Part shown: positions 45,101-53,860 of the stretch, piece by piece
Layout of the letters: each line of letters begins with the position of its first letter
Numbering within the stretch: the first letter of the stretch is position 1
Assembly (NCBI RefSeq): GCF_025421775.1
Contig: NZ_JAOEFX010000004.1
Span: 487,095 to 551,094 of the forward strand
DNA: 64,000 bases
Origin: Paenarthrobacter aurescens
Lineage (GTDB): Bacteria; Actinomycetota; Actinomycetes; Actinomycetales; Micrococcaceae
Reading direction: 5' to 3'
The notes under the pieces: generated by a model
Seen by the model: only the letters and a program-made list of their open reading frames with translations
The model's database searches: none
Told to the model about the DNA's origin: nothing
Translations under genes and position numbers: made by a program

Positions 45101-45628
45101 GAGGATCGCCGTTGGCGGTCAGAGGTACTGGACGTTCGTGGGCACCTGTTTATCCAGTGCAAGGAGCACCGCGAGGTTGCTTCGAAATCGGGCAAAACCG
45201 GCACCGGCAAGGCAGCCAAGCGGAAAACCGAAGTCTTCATGCATGCCGACACCGGGTCCATGTCCGGTGGTGAGCGCCAGCGTTTCACGGCATTCATCAT
45301 GGCCGCGGCGCTGAGCTACCAGCTGGGCATCGCTGAGCAAGGATTCACGACGTATGGCACCGTGATGATGGACGAAGCGTTCGTGCTCGCATCAGAGGAA
45401 TTTGCGGGCGCGGGCATCAAGGCCCTCCACGAGTTCGGGTTCCAGCTGTTGCTGGCCGCCCCGGAAAATGTGATCGACCTGTCCAGGCACCTCGGATCCG
45501 TCACGGAAATCCTCAGGGACAAGCGCACCAACCGCTCGGGTGTGCTCACGGCTCCGGTCATCGGTGGCCCGGGAGAGCCCGGTGCATGGCGGTCGGAGGC
45601 CAACCCGGTGGACATCGTCCTGCGCTAG
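42155..45628 (+). CDS. jetC: Wadjet/Mks SMC-like ATPase JetC (MksB-like)
   Basis: A 1157-residue SMC-like ATPase. N-terminal head: [10 protein letters not shown] and Walker [10 protein letters not shown] at residues 48-56, followed by [15 protein letters not shown]. Two long coiled-coil arms flank a central hinge region at roughly residues 450-620. The C-terminal head has the ABC signature MSGGERQRF near residue 1035 and Walker B VMMDEAFV near 1070. All ATPase motifs are intact. In JetABCD the SMC motor extrudes DNA loops and measures circle size, and JetD cuts; in MksBEF complexes without the fourth subunit the motor acts as a condensin. The GTG start overlaps the jetB stop (GTGA) and has a GAGGAGG site. 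No jetD gene follows. Confidence 0.9.
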   Translation: MTIASMLPLGELMNPGQMRLALVQVVNWGTFHGAHTMHVDRKGTLLTGNSGVGKSTLFDAMLRVFDARPRSNEAAAQRSGGAVEDKRTTFTYMRGKVGDKAVGDSSASAFQRPGATWSAVALTFDNAAGTKVTVSALFDLPKNGTESSVGRFYVIDSKPLDLEAIEGIAQKRFTKGALESIFPEGQVFDVHKAFAERFRRLLGINSDQALPLLRVIQAGKGLGGSVNTFFRDQVLDAPATLAAADDVVEEFSNLMSIRQRLEDVRQQRDQLAPVPGLNKEYAQALLDANRLRELAGEEFEAYKQQLAVTVHAKTLARFKELAQSKAQELAAERTVRDSLSKELRDLELDYNNRGGNAISAIEQSLENARVGLKLRQQVEDSARKALADAGLNLEWSAEGWDQAHEQAAARSAELKDDSEALKELRFEAFDGHATKKRELAAAQQELLSLRSRKSLLPPSSIENRAAIAAATGVPEERMPFGGELIDLAEGQDQWRPAAERALRNLATTLLVPGEHFAAVTRYLNDNTVRGALRAVDVSKPLAGGALAVEDVSDGDLLTKLSILTSGGNADAGEWIRERIALDFAYPCVEDPDELAALDKGLSLGGVVKRNRHTVEKDDRFTSRQDYVLGFDNASKLELVAARVGELENELAKAAELAQSREDSHQGMARQLEALRRVAEDERPWEQVSAAVAADELARIEQRLTDALAAQADLEPLRANIEAVREKHQSSTGTAAVLQSEYKALDHKMTTADGLLDAARLKLEQAPPSGSTVTALEPYFDGVAEVSELYELDNLANSVRNKLLDELHAAESRGQATAERLTRMFEGFVRDWGSAISADHGTSIGAAGDFESRYHAIVSDGLPAQEAEFRLFFNQRTHESFSTLLHLLDEERRSITSRILPLNGILSEVNFHEGSFLELDIKQTLPATAKQFKDAIQNALKAKHTRPSRGAAASATEIDDDAELTARYKSLETLVKRLGSQTPEDRRWRSEVLDVRGHLFIQCKEHREVASKSGKTGTGKAAKRKTEVFMHADTGSMSGGERQRFTAFIMAAALSYQLGIAEQGFTTYGTVMMDEAFVLASEEFAGAGIKALHEFGFQLLLAAPENVIDLSRHLGSVTEILRDKRTNRSGVLTAPVIGGPGEPGAWRSEANPVDIVLR

Positions 45629-45649
45629 GGTCCGTGGCAAACTCGCTGC

Positions 45650-46429
45650 ATGACTGATTCCGTGCCCGGGGAATCCGTCATCAGCCGGGTGGTCCGGTTG
45701 ATGACGGCCTTTGACCGTTCGCTTCCCACCATGACCCTGTCCGGGTTGGCGCGGCGGGCGGGCCTCCCCCTCACCACCACCCACCGGCTTGTGCAGGAGC
45801 TGGTACGGCACGGTTTGATTGAGAAGGTCTCCGGGGATGAGCTCCGCGTGGGCATGCGGATGTGGGAACTCGGGGCCCGTGGATCAACGGCGTTGGGCCT
45901 GCAGGAAGTGGCGCTGCCTTACATGGAGGATGTCCAGGCCACGGTTCGGCAGCACACCACCCTGGCAGTGCTGGACAGAGGATCCGTTCTCTACGTTGAG
46001 CGGTTGTCTGCTCCGGAATCTCCGCTGGATGCGGCCCACATTGCCCAGCGCATGCCGATCCACGCGGCGTCGTCCGGTCTGGTGCTCCTGGCGTATTCAG
46101 ACAAGGCTTACCAGGACGAGATTCTCTCGCAGCCCCTCACGGCCGTTACTGCGGACACCATCACCGACCCATCGACCATTCGCAAACACTTGGCCGAAAT
46201 CCGGCAGCGTGGGCACGTTGCCATTCCAGGGATTGGTCACATGGACTGGATCGGGATAGCCGTCCCTGTCTTCGGAGCTTCCGGAAAGATCGCGGCGTCC
46301 CTCAACGCGATCGTCCCCCGCAGCGAGGCCAACGTCCCGGCCATCATTCCGTCATTGCTGACAGCGGCCCACGGTATCTCGCGGACCCTCGGCGCTGATA
46401 ACAGGCTTCCGGGTTCGCAGCGGCTCTGA
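45650..46429 (+). CDS. IclR family regulator of the P450 operon
   Basis: A 259-residue IclR protein. The HTH is at residues 10-60 (VVRLMTAFDRSLPTMTLSGLARRAGLPLTTTHRLVQELVRHGLI) and the effector domain has IHAASSGLVLLAYSD, GIGHMDWIGIAVPVF and KIAASLNAIVPR. It begins 22 bases after jetC but is functionally unrelated to it; it occupies the position where jetD is found in complete Wadjet operons. CAAACT lies six bases before the ATG, so a separate leaderless transcript is possible. A P450 operon follows on the same strand after 132 bases, and its substrate is the likely effector. Confidence 0.87.
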   Translation: MTDSVPGESVISRVVRLMTAFDRSLPTMTLSGLARRAGLPLTTTHRLVQELVRHGLIEKVSGDELRVGMRMWELGARGSTALGLQEVALPYMEDVQATVRQHTTLAVLDRGSVLYVERLSAPESPLDAAHIAQRMPIHAASSGLVLLAYSDKAYQDEILSQPLTAVTADTITDPSTIRKHLAEIRQRGHVAIPGIGHMDWIGIAVPVFGASGKIAASLNAIVPRSEANVPAIIPSLLTAAHGISRTLGADNRLPGSQRL

Positions 46430-46561
46430 TTTCAGCGACTCATTCCGCTCAGCGGAAGGGCTGTTCATTCGCTGACCGCAGATCCACAGACTGGAGTCCT
46501 GCATCACATCAGCCCGGCGGAGACCTTGCAGATCCCGCCACAAGCCGAAAGTAGGACAACG

Positions 46562-47935
46562 ATGTCTGAGCCTTTGACGTGCCCCGTCGCAGCCGTGGAG
46601 CCAATTGACGAAGCGTCACGCCGAGTGTCGGGATCCGGCTGTCCGATGAGTCTTTCGGACGCGACTCCCCACTCCGACGGCGAGTCGGTTGCCGTCGTCG
46701 AGCATGATCCGATACAGCTGCCGCCCTACTCCCACGAACTGGACTGGCCCGAGGGGCTGGAGCCATTCAAAGTGGTGGACGACGGCAGTCAAGGCGACCC
46801 GTACGCTCACTACCAGTGGATGCTGGAAAACGCACCGGTGTTGCGCTGCCACACGCCGCAGTCGGACGTCTGGTTCATCACCCGCTACGACGACGTACGG
46901 AAAGGCCTCCGCGCGCCGAAGATTTTCTCGTCCCAAGTAGTGGATCCGATCCCGCTGACCTTCCTGACCCTGTTCGATGCCCCGAACCATGGCCGACTCC
47001 GGCAGGTGGTAGCCCAGGCGTTCACCCCCAAGGCCGTTGCGACGTTTGAGGAAAGGGTGCGGGAAAACGCCACCAAGTACCTGGACGACATGCTCACCGC
47101 CGGTGGTGGTGACGCCGTGGACGATTACGCGATTCCCCTGAGCATGTCCACCATCAGTGCCCTCCTGGACGTTCCCAACCCGGACTTCGACAAGCTCAAG
47201 TTCTGGTCCGACGAGACGTTCAGCTACTTCGGCCGGCTCGCACGCAACGCCAATGGCACCGGTACCGACGAGCAAAGCGCTTTCGCCTTCTTCGAATTCC
47301 TCAAGGAAAACCTTGAGAGGCTGTACGCCGAGGAGAACCAGTCCGTTGGCGGACAAATCGCGCGGATGTGGAAAGAGGGGCTGCTCAGCGAGAAGGAAGC
47401 CAAGGAGCTGTGCGCCTTCGTCTTCGTGGCCGGTCATGACACCACCACCATCCTGATCGCCAACGCCTTCCGTGTCTTCGCGGAGAAGCCGGAACTTCTG
47501 GAACGCGTCCGGGAAACACCGGAGGACGCCGAGCTGTTCATGGAAGAACTCGCGCGGTACCGCGGAACGGTGCAGAGGGTCAGTCGGATCACCACCGAGG
47601 ACGTTGAGGTCTCGGGAGTCACCGTCCCCAAGGGTTCCGTGGTGCGCCTCATGCCTGCCGCGGCCAACTGGGATAACCGGAAGTATCCCAACGCGGCAGT
47701 GTTCGACATCGACCGCAAGCCGGAAGGGCACCTCGGATTCGGCCACGGTGTGCACAGCTGCCTTGGTGCTCCGCTGGCCCGTCTGGAAACCACAGTGACC
47801 ATCGAGCTCTTGGCACGGAGGCTCGCCACCATGGCGTTGGATCCCGCTAAGCCAATCGAGTATGTGCGCGGCAACAACCTCACCAACTCCGGTCCGGAGC
47901 ACCTTTTCGTCACGATGGAGAAATCCAATGCATAA
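46562..47935 (+). CDS. Cytochrome P450
   Basis: A 457-residue bacterial class I cytochrome P450. It has the helix-I motif FVFVAGHDTTTI, the E-x-x-R of ELARYRG-type K helix, and the heme-binding loop FGHGVHSCLGAPLARLE with the proximal Cys. The N-terminal 45 residues, with three cysteines and no hydrophobic anchor, precede the usual start of the fold, and the enzyme is soluble. It hydroxylates an unknown, probably small hydrophobic, substrate. ATG 46562 follows AGGA by five bases. Its redox partners are encoded directly downstream, so the operon is a complete monooxygenase under the IclR regulator. Confidence 0.92.
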   Translation: MSEPLTCPVAAVEPIDEASRRVSGSGCPMSLSDATPHSDGESVAVVEHDPIQLPPYSHELDWPEGLEPFKVVDDGSQGDPYAHYQWMLENAPVLRCHTPQSDVWFITRYDDVRKGLRAPKIFSSQVVDPIPLTFLTLFDAPNHGRLRQVVAQAFTPKAVATFEERVRENATKYLDDMLTAGGGDAVDDYAIPLSMSTISALLDVPNPDFDKLKFWSDETFSYFGRLARNANGTGTDEQSAFAFFEFLKENLERLYAEENQSVGGQIARMWKEGLLSEKEAKELCAFVFVAGHDTTTILIANAFRVFAEKPELLERVRETPEDAELFMEELARYRGTVQRVSRITTEDVEVSGVTVPKGSVVRLMPAAANWDNRKYPNAAVFDIDRKPEGHLGFGHGVHSCLGAPLARLETTVTIELLARRLATMALDPAKPIEYVRGNNLTNSGPEHLFVTMEKSNA

Positions 47936-49163
47936 GCCACACGTCCCTGCAGAACCGATCATCATCATCGGGGCCGGACACGGTGGGGTCTCCGTCGCTG
48001 CCGGTCTGCGGACGCAAGGTTGGGAGGGGCGGATCCTGCTGATCGATGGGGATTCGCGGCTGCCCTATGAGCGGCCCCCGTTGTCCAAGGAGTTGCTCAA
48101 GCCTGGCTCACCTGAACACGTGACCCCGCTTCGCCGTGCCGGGTACTACGAGGAACGGGGCATCGAGACTGTGCTCGGGCTGGACGTCCGGCAGATCGAC
48201 GTCGAAAATCGCTCGGTCACATTGTCTGACGGCAGCATCCGCGCCTACTACCGGCTGGTGATCGCTACCGGTTCCACCGCGCGTGCCTTGCGGATCCCGG
48301 GCGGTGACCTTCCGGGCGTACAAACGCTGAAAACGTTCGACGACGCCACCCGGCTCAGGGGGCAACTCACCGCGGGTGCACGCGCAGTCATTGTCGGCGC
48401 CGGCTACATCGGCCTGGAGGTGGCAGCGGCGGCGGCTGCACTCGGATGTGACGTTACGGTCCTTGAATTCCAGGATCGTGTCATGAGCCGTGTGACGTCC
48501 GAGCCTGTTTCACGGTTCTTCGAACAGCATCATGAGAACCATGGGGTGCGCTTCGTTTTCGGTGCTGCCGTAACGGCCGTTGAGGGCGACGGCCGGGCCG
48601 AGCGGGTCCTGACGGCCGACGGCGAAAGCTACCCTGCCGACGTCGTGATTGCCGGAATAGGTGTGGTTCCAAACCAGCAGTTGGCCGAGGCTGCCGGGCT
48701 GGAGTGTAACGACGGCATCCTGGTGGACGAGCACGGGCGGACGTCGCACCCGGCGGTCTATGCCGCCGGCGATGTCACCCGCTTTACGAGTCCTTTCGAC
48801 GGATCGAGCCTCCGCCTGGAATGCATCCAGAATGCCCAGGCCCAGGCGGACAGCGTCGTGCATCACATCATGGAGAAGCCGCGGAAAGACGCAGACATAC
48901 CGTGGTTCTGGACGGTGCAGCATGGCGTCCGCCTTCAGACAGCCGGCGTGCGTCACCCGGACGATGACGCGATTGTGCGAGGGGCAGTGGAGGACAAGAA
49001 ATTCTCTGTGGTTTACCTCCGTGGCGGCAAGGTGTCCGCCGTGGACACCATCGATTCCCTCAAGGACTTCATGGCGGCCAAGAAGCTGATCGCCGCCGGG
49101 GCAGCTGTCGACCCGGTTCTGGCATCCGTCCCGGGCACCCCATTGGCGGAAGCCGCAATCTGA
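47928..49163 (+). CDS. Ferredoxin reductase (FAD/NADH dependent)
   Basis: A 411-residue flavoprotein reductase of the putidaredoxin-reductase type. It has the FAD-binding IIIGAGHGGVSVAAGLR at the N-terminus, RLPYERPPLSKELL, the central ATGS, the NADH-binding motif VIVGAGYIGLEVAA, and the second FAD motif AVYAAGDVTRF. It passes electrons from NADH to the ferredoxin encoded next. The ATG overlaps the P450 gene by eight bases and follows GGAG. The C-terminal domain is of the usual reductase type (WFWTVQHGVRLQTAGV). Confidence 0.92.
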   Translation: MHKPHVPAEPIIIIGAGHGGVSVAAGLRTQGWEGRILLIDGDSRLPYERPPLSKELLKPGSPEHVTPLRRAGYYEERGIETVLGLDVRQIDVENRSVTLSDGSIRAYYRLVIATGSTARALRIPGGDLPGVQTLKTFDDATRLRGQLTAGARAVIVGAGYIGLEVAAAAAALGCDVTVLEFQDRVMSRVTSEPVSRFFEQHHENHGVRFVFGAAVTAVEGDGRAERVLTADGESYPADVVIAGIGVVPNQQLAEAAGLECNDGILVDEHGRTSHPAVYAAGDVTRFTSPFDGSSLRLECIQNAQAQADSVVHHIMEKPRKDADIPWFWTVQHGVRLQTAGVRHPDDDAIVRGAVEDKKFSVVYLRGGKVSAVDTIDSLKDFMAAKKLIAAGAAVDPVLASVPGTPLAEAAI

Positions 49164-49191
49164 TTTTTCGACCCAGGAAAAGGATCCTGCA

Positions 49192-49512
49192 ATGAGCATC
49201 AAGAACATTAACGTCATTGACCGTGAAGGCCAGGAACACGCCGTCGAGTGGTCAGCCGATCAGTCCCTCATGGAGGTCCTGCGGGATAACGATTTCCCCA
49301 TCCTCGCGTCCTGCGGCGGCACCGCGTCCTGCGCCACGTGCCACGTGTTCCTTGAGAAGGAAGCATTCCCTTCCGCCGGGGAGCGCAGCGAGGATGAGTT
49401 GGAATTGCTCGTCGAAACGGACACGTACGTCGAGGATCAGTCCAGGCTCTCCTGCCAATTGGGCTTCGAAAGTTCCTGCGAAGGGGCCACTGTCACCATC
49501 GCCCCGGAGTAG
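49192..49512 (+). CDS. 2Fe-2S ferredoxin (adrenodoxin/putidaredoxin type)
   Basis: A 106-residue ferredoxin with cysteines at 41, 47, 50 and 88 in the pattern C-x5-C-x2-C...C (CGGTASCATC and SRLSCQLG), as in putidaredoxin and terpredoxin. It carries single electrons from the reductase to the P450. The ATG follows AAAAGGAT by five to six bases. It is the last gene of the operon; a long hairpin 11 bases after the stop is the probable terminator. Confidence 0.93.
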   Translation: MSIKNINVIDREGQEHAVEWSADQSLMEVLRDNDFPILASCGGTASCATCHVFLEKEAFPSAGERSEDELELLVETDTYVEDQSRLSCQLGFESSCEGATVTIAPE

Positions 49513-49522
49513 GACCGGCCCG

Positions 49523-49588
49523 CCCAAGTAGGTAGCAGATCATGCCGTTTTGAGGGTTCTCAACGGCACTTGCTGCTACCTACTTGGG
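49523..49588. terminator. Long bidirectional hairpin
   Basis: CCCAAGTAGGTAGCAG (49523-49538) and its exact reverse complement (49573-49588) enclose an inner stem TGCCGTTTTGAG/CTCAACGGCA. It lies between the convergent ferredoxin and FBP gene ends and can terminate both. Confidence 0.75.
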
Positions 49589-49600
49589 ACTAGTTGATTA

Positions 49601-50092
49601 CTAAGCCCGGACGCGGTCCAGGAACTGTCCGGTCCTGGATTCCAGTCCGGCGATTTGCCGAAGCACGACGGCGGCCGGGTCCGGGTTGATCTCGTTGACG
49701 GGCGGTTCCTTGCGCACATTGGTGCTGCAGCCGAACTCGGCGCAGATCAGTGTTCCCACGGTGTTGCCGTCCTTGCCGGATTGCCCGGCTTTCTTGGCGA
49801 CCCACAGGTAAACGTCGTCCTTGGAGAAAACGTCGCGGCACAGTTCGCAGAGGACTACGCGCCTCTTCCCGGACCCACCTTCAGGGGCGCGGAGCAGAAT
49901 TCCTGTGAGCTTGCCCCGGTGCGGAACCACGAGGTAACCGCGCTGGGGCATTTTCTCGTCGCGCCAACCAAGGAATTCGAGGTTGTCCCAGTCGAGGGTT
50001 TCGAAGTTGTGCGGAAGGTTGAGCTTGGCGGCCTCGGAGCGGCTGGCGTTGATGAAGGACGAACGGATCTGTTGGGCAGTGATTTTCTGCAT
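49601..50092 (-). CDS. FBP-domain protein (FusB-like EF-G-binding zinc protein)
   Basis: A 163-residue protein matching the FBP/FusB C-terminal zinc domain. Cysteines 82 and 85 (VLCELC) and 117 and 122 (LICAEFGC) are placed to bind one zinc ion as in FusB. The segment SSFINASRSEAAKLNLP begins the helical part and WDNLEFLGWRDEKMPQRGYLVV the beta part. FusB binds elongation factor G and frees it from fusidic acid; actinobacterial homologues probably have a housekeeping role in ribosome recycling, and resistance is not implied. The upstream region contains GGCGCGC hairpin-like sequence. Confidence 0.82.
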   Translation of the reverse strand: MQKITAQQIRSSFINASRSEAAKLNLPHNFETLDWDNLEFLGWRDEKMPQRGYLVVPHRGKLTGILLRAPEGGSGKRRVVLCELCRDVFSKDDVYLWVAKKAGQSGKDGNTVGTLICAEFGCSTNVRKEPPVNEINPDPAAVVLRQIAGLESRTGQFLDRVRA

Positions 50093-50561
50093 GGCAAAGC
50101 TTCTTTCGGGAATGGTCGACGTCCGCGCGCCGAGGTTGGGCGCGCGGGAATTGGCAGAAGACGTCGGTCACCGGAGAAGGAGGGCACTGCAAAGGGACCC
50201 CAAAACGGGTGCTGGGTGAGTGCCTAGAAGGATGCCGACGTGTGGGGGAGTGCCAAGCAGGCCAAAACGGCCACCTCGCCAACCATGGCTGCGGCAACTG
50301 AAACAGTGCGCACGCTCATCCCCTCGTTCAATTCCCTTTTAGAAGCGGTAGTCCGCTGCCGCCTATACTTTCAAAATTTCCGGGCAGGTGTCCACTGAGA
50401 GATTGACTGGCTGAAGGGTACGGAACGTGAGGGAGGGCTTGGTGCTTGTGATCTGTATCGCATTTTGATTCCGCTTGGGATTACGTGACGCAAACGTTTC
50501 TTAATTATCGGCAGGCTAGGCTAGCCTTACTTAGGTTCGCATCACTTACTTAAGGAGTCCC
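50093..50561. other. Intergenic region before the siderophore operon
   Basis: No coding sequence of normal composition. It contains the start region of the FBP gene, a GC-rich inverted repeat near 50130-50155, an AT-rich stretch from 50455 and the iron box at 50511-50529. A CTGAGAG near 50395 recalls a thiamine riboswitch, but the rest of that element is absent. Confidence 0.5.
50511..50529 (+). promoter_or_regulatory. DtxR/IdeR iron box
   Basis: GCAGGCTAGGCTAGCCTTA matches the known DtxR/IdeR consensus TTAGGTTAGGCTAACCTAA at most positions and is palindromic around GCTAGGCTAGC. It lies 33 bases before the start of the siderophore-binding protein gene, so iron-loaded DtxR would repress the operon. 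Confidence 0.75.
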
Positions 50562-51632
50562 GTGGCTTCCCTTCTCCCACGCCGCGCCCTGCTGAAGACA
50601 GCAGGAACCGCGACGGCCGCCCTGGCCGCCGTCGCGCTTACCCTCACCGGCTGCTCCACTGGTCCGGCAACGTCCGCTCCGGCATCTGAGCAGGCCGCAT
50701 CCTCAGCTTTCCCCGTAACCATCAAGAACGTCTTTGGTGAGACCACCATCAAGGAACAGCCCAAGCGCGTAGTCACCGTCTCGTGGGTCAATGACGACGT
50801 CGCGATCGCACTGGGCGTTGTTCCCGTGGGTGTCCCGAAGAACGAGTGGGGCAACAACGACAAGGGCTCCACGCCTTGGAAGGACGCAGCGCTGGAGAAG
50901 CTCGGCGCCGGCTTTGGCACCGACAAGGCTCCGGTCCAGTTCTCCGAGGCAGACGGCATCAACTTCACCGAGATCGCCAAGCTCAGCCCGGACGTTATCC
51001 TGGCCGCGTACTCCGGCCTGGAAGAGGCTGACTACAAGAAGCTCAGCGAAATCGCCCCCGTTGTGGCGCAGCCGGAGCTTGCCTACGGTACGCCGTGGCA
51101 GGAAAGCACCACCCTGATCGGCAAGGCACTGGGCAAGGAAGCCGAAGCCAAGAAGCTGATCGAGGACACCGAAACCACCGTCAAGGACAAGGTTTCCAAG
51201 TTCCCTCAGATCAAGGACAAGACCTTCATTTACGGCAACCTTGAACCTGCCAAGGGCGATGGCGCCAACGTTTACACGGCCATCGACAACCGCCCCCGCT
51301 TCCTCTCCGAAATCGGCATGAAGCTGGCACCCGTGGTGGAGCAGAACACCAAGAGCGCTACAGAATTCTTCATCCCGTGGTCTGCTGAAAAGGCCAATGA
51401 GCTCGAGTCCGACGTTTTCGTCACTTGGGTTCCGGACGCCACCACAGCCGACGCCATCAAGGCCGACCCGCTGCTTGGCCAGATCCCGGCCATCAAGAAG
51501 GGCGCCCTGGTTGCTGATTCCGACCAGACGCTGACTCTCTCCATCTCCGCTTCTTCGCCTCTGAGCCTGCCGTGGGCGCTGGACACGTTCCTGCCGCAGC
51601 TGGGTAAGGCTGCGGACGCAGCGGGCAAGTAA
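50562..51632 (+). CDS. Siderophore ABC transporter substrate-binding lipoprotein
   Basis: A 356-residue FecB/FepB-type binding protein. The twin-arginine-like RRALLKTAGTATAALAAVALTLTGC ends in a lipobox (LTGC at about residues 28-31). The domain begins with FPVTIKNVFGETTIKEQPKRVVTV and shows the DVILAAYSGLEEADYKKLSEIAPVVA pattern of the family. It captures a ferric siderophore outside the membrane. The GTG start is four bases after AAGGAG. It is the first gene of a five-gene iron uptake operon behind a DtxR box. Confidence 0.9.
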   Translation: MASLLPRRALLKTAGTATAALAAVALTLTGCSTGPATSAPASEQAASSAFPVTIKNVFGETTIKEQPKRVVTVSWVNDDVAIALGVVPVGVPKNEWGNNDKGSTPWKDAALEKLGAGFGTDKAPVQFSEADGINFTEIAKLSPDVILAAYSGLEEADYKKLSEIAPVVAQPELAYGTPWQESTTLIGKALGKEAEAKKLIEDTETTVKDKVSKFPQIKDKTFIYGNLEPAKGDGANVYTAIDNRPRFLSEIGMKLAPVVEQNTKSATEFFIPWSAEKANELESDVFVTWVPDATTADAIKADPLLGQIPAIKKGALVADSDQTLTLSISASSPLSLPWALDTFLPQLGKAADAAGK

Positions 51633-51637
51633 CTGCA

Positions 51638-52753
51638 ATGAAACTGAGTACGACGACGGCAGTCCAGGGACGGGGCAACGGCACTTCGGTGTCGGCTGGC
51701 CCGGGAGGCATCGCCCCTGAAACTGCTGGAACCGGAGGGGGAACCGTCTCCCGCAGCATGGCAGGCAAGCGCACCGCTTGGCTGCTGGCCGCCGTCGTCG
51801 TACTCGCCGCAGTCTGCGCCGCATCCTTGGCGATCGGCGCACGCGGACTTCCCCTCAATACCGTGTGGGAAGCCCTCACCAACTTCAATCCGGCAGACGG
51901 TAACCACGCAGTGGTCATCGCCCGGATTCCCCGCACTGTCCTGGGCCTGCTTGCCGGAGCCGCACTTGGCCTTGCCGGTGCAGCCATGCAGGGCGTGGCC
52001 CGCAACCCGCTGGCCGATCCCGGGATCCTGGGACTCAACGCCGGCGCTGCCTTGGCCGTGGTCGTGGGGATTTACGTTTTCGGTATTGGCTCTCTGTCCG
52101 GCTACATCTGGTTTGCCTTCATCGGCGCCGCTGCGGCCGCCGTCGTGGTTTATGCCGTTGCTTCCCTGGGACGGGATGGTGCGACGCCGGTCAAGCTCGC
52201 CCTCGCGGGTGCTGCCCTGAGCGCAGGCCTGTTCTCCCTCATGAACGTCATCCTGGTTTCAAGCCAGGACACTTTTGACCGTTTCCGCTTCTGGCAGGTG
52301 GGCACCATTGGTGGACGCGACTGGTCCGTCCTGGTGCCGGCGCTGCCGTTCCTCGCCGTCGGGGCCGTGATTGTCCTGGCCGGGGGCCGCATCCTGAACA
52401 GCCTTGCCCTGGGCGACGATATTGCCCGAGGCCTCGGCCAGAACGTCACGTTGGCCCGCAGCATCACCGGGCTGGGGATCGTCTTGCTCTGTGGCTCCGC
52501 CACAGCCGTGGCCGGACCGATCGCCTTCCTAGGCCTCGTCATCCCGCACGCTGTCCGCTCTTTGACAGGGCCCGACTACCGCTGGATCCTGCCGTTCTCC
52601 GCGGTCACGGCGCCCATCCTGCTGATCATCGCCGACATCGTTGGCCGCGTCATTTTGCTCCCCGGTGAAGTCCCCGCGGGCATCATGACCGCCATCATTG
52701 GCGCCCCCGTCTTCGTTTGGCTCATCCGGCGCGGAAAGGGGGCCGGACTGTGA
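51638..52753 (+). CDS. Siderophore ABC transporter permease (FecCD family, first)
   Basis: A 371-residue permease with about nine or ten helices of the BtuC/FecCD fold. Family features are RIPRTVLGLLAGAALGLAGAAMQGVARNPLADPGILGLNAGA, the coupling-helix G-x-x-A region and FLGLVIPHAVRSLTGPDYRW. The first 45 residues are a soluble Thr/Gly-rich extension. It pairs with the next permease to form the channel. It starts 5 bases after the binding-protein stop, and its stop overlaps the next start (GTGA). Confidence 0.92.
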   Translation: MKLSTTTAVQGRGNGTSVSAGPGGIAPETAGTGGGTVSRSMAGKRTAWLLAAVVVLAAVCAASLAIGARGLPLNTVWEALTNFNPADGNHAVVIARIPRTVLGLLAGAALGLAGAAMQGVARNPLADPGILGLNAGAALAVVVGIYVFGIGSLSGYIWFAFIGAAAAAVVVYAVASLGRDGATPVKLALAGAALSAGLFSLMNVILVSSQDTFDRFRFWQVGTIGGRDWSVLVPALPFLAVGAVIVLAGGRILNSLALGDDIARGLGQNVTLARSITGLGIVLLCGSATAVAGPIAFLGLVIPHAVRSLTGPDYRWILPFSAVTAPILLIIADIVGRVILLPGEVPAGIMTAIIGAPVFVWLIRRGKGAGL

Positions 52754-53859
52754 CAACCGTCCACAAGCTCCCCACCGAGTTGGCACCTAATGACAATGTT
52801 TCCCCCAAACATCATCATCAAATGCCACTTCGGCGAGTGCTGAGCCCCACGTTCTTCCTCGGACTGGCGCTCCTGGTCATGTTCGCGGTGTACGTGCTGC
52901 TGGGCAGCTACACCGTGACCATCCCGGACTTCTTCACCATTGTCATCAACCACCTGACCGGCGGCGAGAAAATCCCCGGTGCCAGCTTCATCGTGATGGA
53001 GCACAAGCTGCCCAGGGCCGTTGTGGGAACCATGATCGGCATCGCCTTCGGCCTGGCCGGCGCACTGTTCCAGACCATGCTGCGCAACCCCCTCGCCAGC
53101 CCGGACATCATCGGCATCAGCTACGGTGCCAGTGCCGCTGCCGTAACGGCAATCGTGATCTTCGGTGCCTCCGGAGCCGTGGTTTCCGGGGCTGCACTCG
53201 GTGGAGCTCTCGGCGTCGCGGCCATCATCTACGCAATCTCCCGCGGCGGTTCCGGCGCGGGCGGAGGCAGCCGCGGCAACGCTGCAGGCAACCGCCTCAT
53301 CCTTGCCGGCGTTGGCATCGCCGCTGCACTGCACGCAGTGGTCAACTTCCTCATGACCCGCGCGGACATCCGCACCGCCGCGGATGCCCTCATCTGGCTC
53401 AACGGATCCCTGAACTCCGCAACCTGGGACCGCGCAGGCGTCCTCGCAGTCTCCTTGCTGGTCCTGATCCCCGCCGTCATTGCCCTCGCCGGTCCGTTGC
53501 GCATCCTCGAACTTGGCGACGACGCCGCTGCGGGCCTTGGGATCAAGGTCAACGCCGCCCGGCTGGGACTGGTGCTGACCGCCGTCGGACTTGCCGCCGT
53601 CGCAACTGCCGCCGCCGGTCCGGTAGCGTTCGTCGCTTTCCTGGCCGGACCAATCGCCCGCCGGATTGTCCGCAAACCCAGCCTGCCGGCGTCGGCCCTC
53701 ACTGGTGCGCTGATCGTGCTGCTCGCAGACTTCTTCGCCTCCAACATCGCTCCCGTCATCCTGGACGGAACCGTCCTCCCGGTCGGCGTCATCACCGGCG
53801 CCCTCGGCGCACCCTTCCTCCTGTGGCTGCTGGTCACGTCGAACCGAAAGGAGGCCTGA
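52750..53859 (+). CDS. Siderophore ABC transporter permease (FecCD family, second)
   Basis: A 369-residue second permease of the FecCD fold with KLPRAVVGTMIGIAFGLAGALFQTMLRNPLASPDIIGISYGA and GPVAFVAFLAGPIARRIV. The GTG at 52750 overlaps the previous stop. Residues about 9-28 (ELAPNDNVSPKHHHQMPLRR) are encoded by a 59-base palindrome that resembles the intergenic element at 1671-1729. The cytoplasmic N-terminal extension therefore appears to come from a repeat inserted in the coding sequence. The rest of the protein is normal. Confidence 0.92.
   Translation: MTTVHKLPTELAPNDNVSPKHHHQMPLRRVLSPTFFLGLALLVMFAVYVLLGSYTVTIPDFFTIVINHLTGGEKIPGASFIVMEHKLPRAVVGTMIGIAFGLAGALFQTMLRNPLASPDIIGISYGASAAAVTAIVIFGASGAVVSGAALGGALGVAAIIYAISRGGSGAGGGSRGNAAGNRLILAGVGIAAALHAVVNFLMTRADIRTAADALIWLNGSLNSATWDRAGVLAVSLLVLIPAVIALAGPLRILELGDDAAAGLGIKVNAARLGLVLTAVGLAAVATAAAGPVAFVAFLAGPIARRIVRKPSLPASALTGALIVLLADFFASNIAPVILDGTVLPVGVITGALGAPFLLWLLVTSNRKEA
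52775..52833. repeat. 59-bp dispersed palindrome, copy 2, inside a permease gene
   Basis: Starts CCGAGTTGGCACCTAATGAC and ends AATGCCACTTCGG, with inner symmetry ATGTTT/AAACAT. Same length and ends as the element at 1671-1729. It is read through in frame as part of the N-terminus of the second permease. Confidence 0.6.
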
Positions 53860-53860
53860 C

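Noticed and set aside
45629..46429. jetD hidden after jetC
   Set aside because: The only open frame with normal codon use there is a clear IclR regulator; no toprim-like or DUF3322 motif is visible in any frame.
50380..50450. Thiamine pyrophosphate riboswitch
   Set aside because: CTGAGAG is present, but the second conserved half with CTGATC and the following paired segment is missing, and the downstream genes are for iron uptake.
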